Source: Byssochlamys sp. IMV 00236
Taxonomy: Eukaryota; Ascomycota; Eurotiomycetes; Eurotiales; Thermoascaceae
Reading direction: 5' to 3'
Length of the DNA stretch: 14,286 nt
NCBI GenBank assembly: GCA_001931875.2
Contig: MSJH02000507.1
Span: 1 to 14,286 of the forward strand
Shown here piece by piece: positions 8,149 through 14,286 of the stretch. The notes beneath the pieces were generated by a model. It was given only the letters and a program-made list of their open reading frames with translations. It made no database searches and was not told the DNA's origin. Position 1 is the first letter of the stretch. Each line of letters begins with the position of its first letter. The position numbers and the translations under genes were made by a program.

Positions 8149-8652
8149 TTACTCTTCATCGTCATCGTCTTCATCATCATCGTCGTCATCGTCGTCGTCG
8201 TCGTCTTCATCACCCTTTTTAGGCGGTGGTAGTAGAGTGTTTGTCACGGGAGAAGTTGGCCCTTGATTAGGGAGTGTAGGTAACGCGGGAAAATCAGGTA
8301 ACTTTGGCAGAGCGGGTAAAAGAGAGCCAGTGGATTGACTGACACCATTAGCAGAAGATACAAAGTTACTAGCCATACCACCCACATCAGGTGGTGTATA
8401 AACCGGAGGAGAAGCATAAGAGACCGGGGCAGAGGCGTACTGACCGTTTGTACCAGGCTGTCCTAAGGGTAAACTTGCAGCATAAGTGCCAGCAGGATTA
8501 CTGGACAAGATACAAGTGCCAGCGGCTATTTGAGCTTGAGAGCAAATGTTGCGCTTTTGTACTTTAATGCGATTCAACACAGGCTTACCATTGACATTTT
8601 GATTTAAGCTGGTGATAACTACTGCTATGGACAATAAGAACTTTAAATGCAT
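8149..8652 (-). CDS. Secreted proline-rich protein B with acidic tail (167 aa)
   Basis: Intronless, function unknown. Signal peptide MHLKFLLSIAVVITSLNQNVNG, then a short pro-segment ending in the dibasic Lys33-Arg34, a likely Kex2 site, before NICSQAQ. Two cysteines (37 and 47) remain in the mature part and could form one disulfide. GTYAASLP parallels GTYTAGLP of gene A. The middle is Ser/Pro/Tyr-rich (YASPPVYTPP), followed by an LP repeat (LLPALPKLPDFPALPTLP), as in A and C. The last 20 residues (148-167) are all Asp or Glu, with 11 Asp in a row. Such a tail could bind divalent cations or basic polymers; this is inference. Like gene C it starts MHL and has KPV after the signal peptide, which supports common descent. 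Confidence 0.8.
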   Translation of the reverse strand: MHLKFLLSIAVVITSLNQNVNGKPVLNRIKVQKRNICSQAQIAAGTCILSSNPAGTYAASLPLGQPGTNGQYASAPVSYASPPVYTPPDVGGMASNFVSSANGVSQSTGSLLPALPKLPDFPALPTLPNQGPTSPVTNTLLPPPKKGDEDDDDDDDDDDDEDDDDEE

Positions 8653-8687
8653 GATAATGTAGTATGGACTTGTGTTTAATAAAGAAG

Positions 8688-8691
<4 letters not shown>

Positions 8692-8729
<38 letters not shown>
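8692..8729. repeat. 38-nt poly(A) tract (poly-T on the strand of gene B)
   Basis: An uninterrupted run of 38 A between the TATA-like box of gene B (8741-8750) and its ATG (8652). On the coding strand it is T38, at or just around the expected transcription start. It could be a stiff nucleosome-free tract or give a U-rich leader. Its length is likely variable and prone to assembly error. Confidence 0.75.
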
Positions 8730-8731
<2 letters not shown>

Positions 8732-8740
8732 ACAAAGACA

Positions 8741-8750
8741 CTTTATACGA
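8741..8750 (-). promoter_or_regulatory. TATA-like box of gene B
   Basis: On the minus strand TCGTATAAAG, about 90 nt before the ATG, directly upstream of the T38 tract. Confidence 0.5.
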
Positions 8751-9077
8751 ATGTAATACTTGGATTTTTACACAAGTACGTATATATATATATATACAAT
8801 GCTTGGTCAAGAAATAAGGAGAATATGCGATAGATACTAAATTAAATGAAGAGGGTTTTTGCTGGTACTCTTTTTTAATTTTCAAGAATAGGAGAACCTT
8901 CATTCACTATATTTTACAATTACAGAAAAAATAGTTAATCAAGAGTGTGCTCCTGTGCACATTATGTCTTTATCAATACTGTCTTTTGATATTATCTTTT
9001 CAAAGTACATTCATTTGATAGAGTATCAATAGAGATTTCTACAACTGAAAAAAAAGGGAACAAATAGAAATGGTTTA

Positions 9078-9089
9078 TTTATTAATAAT
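9078..9089 (-). terminator. Near-palindromic 3' element of gene C
   Basis: TTTATTAATAAT, an 11/12 match to the elements after genes A and B. On the minus strand the preserved half gives AATAAA at 9078-9083, about 40 nt after the stop at 9123. Confidence 0.5.
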
Positions 9090-9122
9090 ATAATAGATAT
9101 ATGTTCTATTGAGTCAGCTCTG

Positions 9123-9479
9123 TTAGTCTTGTTGTTGTGCTCCACCGAGTGCTCCTGATAAATCCGGTAATGTTGGACCAGACGGTATGCCTGGTAAAGG
9201 TGCTACTGCCGGAAGACCAGGAAGAGTTGCCGGCTTTGAAAGGTCAAGTTGAACTACATTACTTAGTCCACTAGTTACACTGTCTAAAGGATTGCCTAAG
9301 GGTTGTGAAGGAGGAGGAGGAACTTGGCCAGGCGGATACTGAGGAGGTGCTGGAGAATAACTCTGTGGAGAATAGCCTTGCGGAGGGTAGTATTGCGGAA
9401 CTGGTTTACAAAAGGCAGGTTGACCAAAAAGATATAATGCAGACGCCGAGACAAAGAGAGTAAGAGAAGATAAATGCAT
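9123..9479 (-). CDS. Secreted proline-rich protein C (118 aa)
   Basis: Intronless, function unknown. Signal peptide MHLSSLTLFVSASALYLFG, with cleavage likely before or after the AFC segment, then KPVPQYYPPQGYSPQSYSP, a Tyr/Pro/Gln repeat reminiscent of cell-wall or adhesive proteins, followed by PPPPSQPLGNPLDSV and an LP repeat ending in TLPDLSGALGGAQQQD. The LPDLS motif and position match gene A (LPDLSQLG). The only cysteine (24) lies at the signal-peptide boundary, so unlike A and B the mature part may lack disulfides. No Kex2-type dibasic site is visible. A TATA-like box and a purine-rich (on +) leader precede it, as for gene A. Paralogy with A and B is inferred from layout and LP-rich ends. 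Confidence 0.78.
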   Translation of the reverse strand: MHLSSLTLFVSASALYLFGQPAFCKPVPQYYPPQGYSPQSYSPAPPQYPPGQVPPPPSQPLGNPLDSVTSGLSNVVQLDLSKPATLPGLPAVAPLPGIPSGPTLPDLSGALGGAQQQD

Positions 9480-9527
9480 TGTTATTAAATAGAAAGAAAG
9501 AGAGTAAAGGAGAAGGAGCTTAAGCAG

Positions 9528-9537
9528 AATTTATAGA
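9528..9537 (-). promoter_or_regulatory. TATA-like box of gene C
   Basis: On the minus strand TCTATAAA within this interval, about 50 nt before the ATG at 9479, the same spacing as in gene A. The leader between is pyrimidine-rich on the coding strand. Confidence 0.5.
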
Positions 9538-10057
9538 CACGGACATTGAGGGCAAATGCTGCTCTCTCTTTTTTTTTTTTTTTTTTTTGCCTTTTGGCAG
9601 GCATCTCCGAGCCCAAGCAGTGCGTATCAAGCATTATTATTACCAATTAAATCAGGGAGATGGTTGTGTCACTTTATGATGAAAATCAGGGCACTTGTGT
9701 ATATATGTGTTTGAAAGAAGGATGATACAAGCATTCGTCCCCCCTTTTTCATTAATGAAAGCCATTATTGCTGGCTAAGAGTATAGAACAAAGATGAGTA
9801 TATGCAAGTCTAAGTAATAATCCTTGTCCACTAAAAACTGTGCCATGATCTGTTCTTATTCAGAGAGAGAGAGAGAACATAGGTTCAAGGGTTGCCTTAA
9901 ATGGAAATGCTCTTTGCTTTTTTAACGCCACAAATGTGATCTCACAGTTAAAACGACTACAGCGTCCCTCCTTGTTATACCATTCAGTTATTCACTTTTC
10001 AATAAAATGACTGAATCATTTTACTATATGAATTGCCTATTTGTAGCAAATGATCAA

Positions 10058-10082
10058 AGAGAGAGAGAGAGAGAGAGAGAGA
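10058..10082. repeat. (AG)12 microsatellite
   Basis: A 25-nt pure AG/GA repeat upstream of the kinase gene. A shorter AG run lies at 9862-9876. Pure repeats of this kind vary in length between strains; this one lies in the probable promoter or leader. Confidence 0.85.
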
Positions 10083-10240
10083 CCAAGGAGAACTGGGGGA
10101 AAAGAAAGGATGGGCAAAGGCGTGGGTCATGTTTTAAAACTCAGTACAAACAATTGCCGTATACGTGCACTTTTTTCTTTCTCTCTCTCTTTCTTTCTCT
10201 TTTTCCTTTTATTTTCTTGTATAATTTTATGCGCTCAGTG

Positions 10241-11683
10241 ATGGATTTAAGGGTTGGTAATAAATATAGAATTGGAAGAAAAATTGGTGCAGGTTCATTT
10301 GGTGACATCTATCTTGGTAATTATGAATAACAAACTATTGTTATTGTTTTTACTCATTGTCTTTTAGGCACAAATATAATTACTGGAGAAGAAGTTGCCA
10401 TCAAGTTAGAATCTGTTAAAGCCAAACATCCACAGCTGGAGTATGAAGCCAAGGTTTATAAAGCTTTAGCAGGAGGAGTTGGAATACCTTTTGTTCGATG
10501 GTTTGGCTCTGAATGCGACTATTATGCTATGGTCATTGACCTCTTGGGACGTAAGTCTTTAATATATTTTAAGGGATATTAATTAAAGAAAAATCATATA
10601 GCTTCACTTGAAGACCTTTTTAACTTTTGTAATCGAAAATTCTCTTTGAAGACTGTCTTGTTATTAGCTGATCAAATGGTAAATAACTATTCCCTCCTTT
10701 TTAACCGATTTCTTTACCCTTTTTTCTAAATCATCTCTCTCTATTTCTCTTTCTCTATTTTTGTAAACAAGTTATCACGTATTGAATATGTCCACTCAAA
10801 GAACTTTATCCATCGTGACATCAAGCCTGATAATTTCTTGATGGGTGTTGGCAAGCGAGGAAACCAAGTGAACATGATCGATTTTGGACTGGCAAAGAAA
10901 TACCGTGACCCAAGGACCCACCTGCATATCCCATATAGAGAAAATAAAAATCTAACCGGTACGGCTCGTTATGCAAGCATTAACACTCATTTAGGTGTTG
11001 GTAAGTATGAGATAATAAAAAGGAGGAAAATATGTTGTTGATGTGTTGTATAGAACAATCAAGACGTGATGACTTGGAGTCATTGGGATATGTACTCATG
11101 TACTTTTGCAGAGGTTCATTACCTTGGCAAGGTTTAAAAGCAACCACCAAGAAACAAAAGTATGATCGTATTATGGAAAAGAAGATGACCACACCTACAG
11201 AGCTTTTGTGTCGCAGTTTCCCAAGCGAATTTGCCATCTATCTCAACTACACTCGTTCATTAAGATTTGATGACAAGCCTGATTATGCTTACCTTCGTAA
11301 ACTATTTAGAGATCTATTCGTTAGAGAAGGTTATGTTTATGATTATGTTTTTGACTGGACAACTATCAGAGCTGTAAGTTTACTATCATACATGCAATGC
11401 ATCAGAATATAAACAAGAAATCATATAGGAGCAAAAAATGAACAGCAGTCGCGATATGCCCCAGCAGGATGTAAAGATAGATCCAGAGACAAACGAGCCC
11501 GTTGTATTAGAAGACTATTTCTATTCAGTAAAAAAAGATAATAATCAACAGCAACAGCAACAGCAACAGCAACAACAACAACAACAACAACAGCAACAAC
11601 AACAACCACAAACAGGCACCTCATCTTTCCGTAGAGCTACTCCTGCTAATCATACTAAACCCTTTAACCATTATAATTCGTAA
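10241..11683 (+). CDS. HRR25: Casein kinase 1 delta/epsilon (Hrr25-type)
   Basis: Exons 10241-10316, 10368-10550, 10602-10678, 10772-11000, 11054-11373 and 11429-11683 join in phase to 379 aa. The protein starts [16 protein letters not shown], as in CK1 delta/epsilon. It has the P-loop GAGSFG (16-21), catalytic Lys38 (VAIKLE), the CK1 hallmark [18 protein letters not shown] with catalytic Asp128, the DFG Asp149, and [20 protein letters not shown], the CK1 replacement for the APE region. The kinase domain ends near residue 280; a tail of about 85 residues carries Q20 (335-354). The enzyme is a Ser/Thr kinase acting on primed or acidic sites in vesicle traffic, cell cycle, DNA repair and autophagy in yeast. 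All catalytic residues are present. ATG 10241 is chosen by homology; an ATG at 10229 would add MRSV. P-loop Ala17 replaces the usual Ser, which is mild. Confidence 0.96.
11546..11605 (+). repeat. CAA/CAG repeat encoding Q20
   Basis: Twenty glutamine codons (15 CAA, 5 CAG) near the C-terminus of the kinase. Codons are mixed, with four CAA-CAG pairs followed by mostly CAA. Polyglutamine in the tail is often length-variable and may promote condensate or partner binding. Confidence 0.95.
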
Positions 11684-11792
11684 TGCCCTTGCATGAATTC
11701 CTCTTTTTAATGACATTGGGATCAAACAAAAGAAAATGAGAGAGAAAGAGAAAAGGAAAAGAGTTTTTGCTATATTTTTCTTTTAAATCTGT

Positions 11793-11798
11793 AATAAA
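11793..11798 (+). terminator. Poly(A) signal of casein kinase 1
   Basis: AATAAA 109 nt after the kinase stop. Cleavage 10-30 nt further on would fall within the end of the convergent GGA gene. Confidence 0.55.
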
Positions 11799-11814
11799 AT
11801 ACATCAAGTTATTA

Positions 11815-11820
11815 TTTATT
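11815..11820 (-). terminator. Poly(A) signal of GGA, overlapping its stop codon
   Basis: On the minus strand AATAAA starts at the last base of the TAA stop (11820-11822), so the 3' untranslated region can be only a few tens of nucleotides. It lies 16 nt from the kinase signal on the other strand. Confidence 0.55.
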
Positions 11821-14124
11821 TAAGCATGAAAATCTCCTGCTAATTCCATGTCGACACCAAACTGTTCATATGAGACTTTATATCTCAAACGTAAATTCTC
11901 CTTGTTGGTGTTGTTTATGACAATATTCTGTGTAACGGATCTTGTTGATTTGGGTGCAAGTGTTTGAGAGGATTGAGGCTCCATCTTTATTTGCATACTC
12001 TACGTGCATATTATTGATCAGCTTATATACACATCATACACTTTATAATATTTACCTTGGGTGCTGCTAATCTCAGCATGAGTCTATCCATAGGAGCAGT
12101 CGAAAGATTGGAAAAGTAAGCTTTGATATAATATTTTGTATCTACTTGCTTGATGTCTAATTCGATATGTAATCCATTCTTATTGACCAAAGTAGCTATA
12201 TGCGACATATTAGATTTTTCTATATTATGTATATATTTTCTTTCTTGCCTGTTTCAATCTTGCCTTGGTTCAACACAGGTGAGGCAGCTTGTTGTGGTGA
12301 AACATTGACGTTATGAAGAGAAGGTGAGGCAATACTGTTATTTGACGTAGACTGACTTCCACCTAATATATCAAACAAATCATTATTGTTTATCGTCGAG
12401 TTTGCCACCATCGTCGTTGATCCAAAAATATCAACCGTTGTATTGTTATGATTATTGTTAATTGGTGGAGAAATGGCAACATTGGATCCAAAAATATCAG
12501 AAAGCTCGTTCAAAACGTTTGTACTTTGACCAGCGCCTGTCGACTGGCCATTACCAGTGTTATCATCATCCAGATCGATCAAACTGATGGCCTGCTTAGG
12601 TTCTTCTCCTGAATGAGTATTTGCCGATGGAGGCTTTCCGCTAATTTCATAATGTGTGTCAAATAATCCTTTTCTGATATCAGCATATTTTGCCATCACG
12701 TTGTTGATCATGTCGTTTAATGTAAGCAGATTTTCTTTTTACATAATATGAGCTCTTTTCTCTTGTTACTATGTTTAAGCAAATAACATACCTATCTTAT
12801 CATTATCCTCTTCTTCAGTGATCAGCTTTTGTATCTTGGGCTGAGCACTTGCACAAGCACTTTTTAAATCCTATTGTTGTTGATGGTCAATACACTGATT
12901 CTCTTTTTTGTACTCTTGTACTTTACCACGATGGTGTCATTGCGCTCAATACTATCACCCGGCTTAACTGTTTCTAGCATCTCGTAGAGCAAAATGGCCT
13001 TTTCCTGAACTTTATGCAGCTCATCTTCAAACTTTTGGCTGTAATCAGGTACCTGTCGTGTATCCTATAATGACTAGTCAGCACTTTTGTTTTTGTTTAT
13101 AAAGGTCCTTACATAGCCTGACATAATCTTCATCAATCGGTTTGCTTCCACCAAATCCTGTGGTCTACCACGGCGGATCAATTCTTGCAATTTCTACAAC
13201 TATAATAAGTGTCCTTGCTTTCATATAAATATAAATGTCTTACAGCTGACTGTGCTAAACGATCCTCTTCTTCCAACTCATGAGCTGATTTCAATGACTA
13301 TAAAAACAACATTAAAAAACGCTCTTCTCTGTTCTTTTTCAATGCTTACCTCAGATGGAGCTAAAGCGGCGATAGAGGCATCTTTCAGTTCGGGAAATCT
13401 GTAGCCTAGATGACAAAATGCATGAATAATTCTCTCGTGTCATAGCAATATGATAATCAACCTTTAAATCTTAACAATCGATACATGTCTTTGATATGAA
13501 CAAGATCATCTTTATGCTTTGACATATCAGCCAGAGCCACTTTCCACTCTTTGATCAAGTAAAGAATACGTTGTGTCACTGGATTAGGAAAAGGCTAAGA
13601 AACAGATACGCGCGTGAGAGAAATAAATAAACAAGATAATAACACATTTACAGCTGGTCGTTCAGGGAATTTCTTGACGAGTTCATTCAAGAATTCTTTG
13701 GTGGCAATTTGAAGATGGAAAGGGTAACCACAATTCTTGACGCAATTGTCCAATAACTATATATATGTAATTTATATAAGACGACACACACATATACGTA
13801 TGTATATTTATTACCGTTAACGCGAGCATGGCCTGGTTGATATTTTTACTGTTGACAAGTTTAACAATAGTAGACGCAGCTTCACGTGGACTATATTTAT
13901 ATATGTGAGTATGTTCCTGGTGATAGAGAGAGTGTGTCCTCATGGCATAATACAATACGCAGTGCCTTGTTTCTTGTTAATCATTTCGCATATTTCCAAA
14001 TTTATACTTAGTTCTGGTTCGAAACGGGCAGGACTACATGCCCCTTCTACTGACTATATAAGTATATATATTTATATAATAGTTATTTCCTTTTACCAAT
14101 TAGAGTCACCAAAGTGCTTGGCAT
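11820..14124 (-). CDS. GGA: GGA-family Arf-dependent clathrin adaptor
   Basis: Thirteen exons join in frame to 551 aa (minus strand, 5' to 3'): 14124-14097, 14049-13959, 13890-13815, 13756-13652, 13594-13462, 13405-13350, 13297-13244, 13193-13113, 13064-12927, 12870-12792, 12734-12264, 12219-12056, 11999-11820. GGAs sort cargo from the trans-Golgi to endosomes, binding Arf-GTP, ubiquitin and clathrin. VHS domain: about residues 5-150 (PREAASTIVKLVNS, LLDNCVKNCGYPFH, YRFPELKD). GAT domain: about 190-310 (LQELIRRGRPQDLVEANRLM, then ENLLTLNDMINNVMAKYADI). Hinge: an Asn/Ser/Gln-rich linker with a clathrin box LIDLD (332-336) and DIFG motifs at 360-363 and 382-385, plus DILG at 402-405. GAE (gamma-adaptin ear) domain: about 442-551, ending FGVDMELAGDFHA. 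Length matches yeast Gga1/2. Exon 1 is 28 nt. The intron at 12263-12220 uses a GC donor. The N-terminal exon pair is the least certain part. Confidence 0.93.
12220..12263 (-). other. GC-AG intron in the GGA hinge
   Basis: CAAG|GCAAGA at the 5' end and ATATAG at the 3' end bound a 44-nt intron of the correct phase, joining VLNQ to EKSNMSHIATLV and so the hinge to the GAE domain. No GT donor of that phase was found nearby. A second GC site 15 nt downstream would leave only 29 nt. Retention would end the protein at IYII without its GAE domain. Confidence 0.65.
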
Positions 14125-14286
14125 AATGTTACGAATAAAAGAAAAAAAAAAAGGGCTTCGGGAGGAGAAAAGTTATAAATTTGGTGTACCTTCGCTCATA
14201 TAAAAAAGAGAGGCATCAAATAAGATTTCTTTTTCTTTTTTTTTTTTTTTTTTTATTGTAAATAAATAATGCAGACTATACATATT
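14125..14286 (-). promoter_or_regulatory. Upstream region of GGA
   Basis: On the minus strand: a T-rich leader next to the ATG, a TTTATAAC-like TATA candidate near 14172-14181, and a 19-nt A run (T on +, 14236-14254) further upstream. The region ends at the window edge, so the promoter may be incomplete. Confidence 0.4.

Larger units (their letters stand above)
8653..9122. other. Intergenic region between genes B and C
   Basis: Contains the promoter of gene B (T38 tract, TATA-like box, and a (TA)8 run at 8781-8796) and, at the right end, the 3' end of gene C. I see no further gene. Confidence 0.6.
9480..10240. other. Divergent promoter region between gene C and casein kinase 1
   Basis: Left part: leader and TATA-like box of gene C, then a 20-nt T run (9569-9588). 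Right part: upstream region of the kinase, with (AG) runs at 9862-9876 and 10058-10082 and a T/C-rich tract at about 10170-10215 just before the kinase start. The frame from the ATG at 10007 runs in phase into the kinase (see findings) but reads mostly as repeat and pyrimidine tract. Confidence 0.6.

Noticed and set aside
8676..8903. 75-codon minus-strand frame with poly-Phe
   Set aside because: Produced by translating the T38 tract in the promoter of gene B.
11421..11624. Minus-strand frame rich in Val/Ala opposite the kinase tail
   Set aside because: It is the antisense reading of the glutamine repeat.
14016..14025. GGTTCGAAAC, resembling a tRNA B box
   Set aside because: No acceptor stem, anticodon arm or A box at the right distance; it lies in GGA exon 2 and is read there as coding sequence.

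Overview
The window looks like nuclear DNA of an early-diverging fungus, most likely Mucoromycota (a Mucorales-type mould). The genome is AT-rich, has many 44-70 nt GT-AG introns, places AATAAA signals close to stops, and carries long homopolymer and dinucleotide runs. The genes are typical fungal ones (Hrr25-type casein kinase 1, a GGA clathrin adaptor, a PA-TM-RING ubiquitin ligase). The species cannot be fixed from the sequence alone.

Layout. 1-848 holds no gene I can support. 849-2904 (+) is a decayed, intron-containing relic whose pieces read like a Fanzor (eukaryotic TnpB-like, RuvC-fold) protein, including an LIGIDPG/FRDLVTAVD block that becomes contiguous when a 66-nt in-frame intron is removed. 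3034-4326 (+) is an intact four-exon FAD-dependent oxidoreductase (DAO fold) with a 15-nt microexon. 5114-6514 (+) is a secreted/endomembrane PA-domain, single-pass, RING-finger E3 ligase. 6791-9479 (-) is a tandem cluster of three small, intronless genes for secreted proline-rich proteins (169, 167 and 118 aa) with a shared LP-rich C-terminal region and a shared palindromic 3' element. 10241-11683 (+) is a six-exon casein kinase 1 delta/epsilon (Hrr25 type) with a Q20 tail. 11820-14124 (-) is a complete 13-exon GGA adaptor (VHS-GAT-hinge-GAE, 551 aa). It converges tail-to-tail on the kinase.

Relations. The genes do not form one pathway. The RING ligase and GGA are both expected in the endosome/trans-Golgi system, and the oxidoreductase resembles a family that includes yeast Tda3, linked to endosomal recycling, but neighbourhood in a fungal genome is weak evidence for joint function. 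The least-described parts are the proline-rich secreted cluster and the Fanzor-like relic. Exon borders were derived by hand from splice signals, frame phase and family resemblance. All multi-exon models except the relic close in frame.
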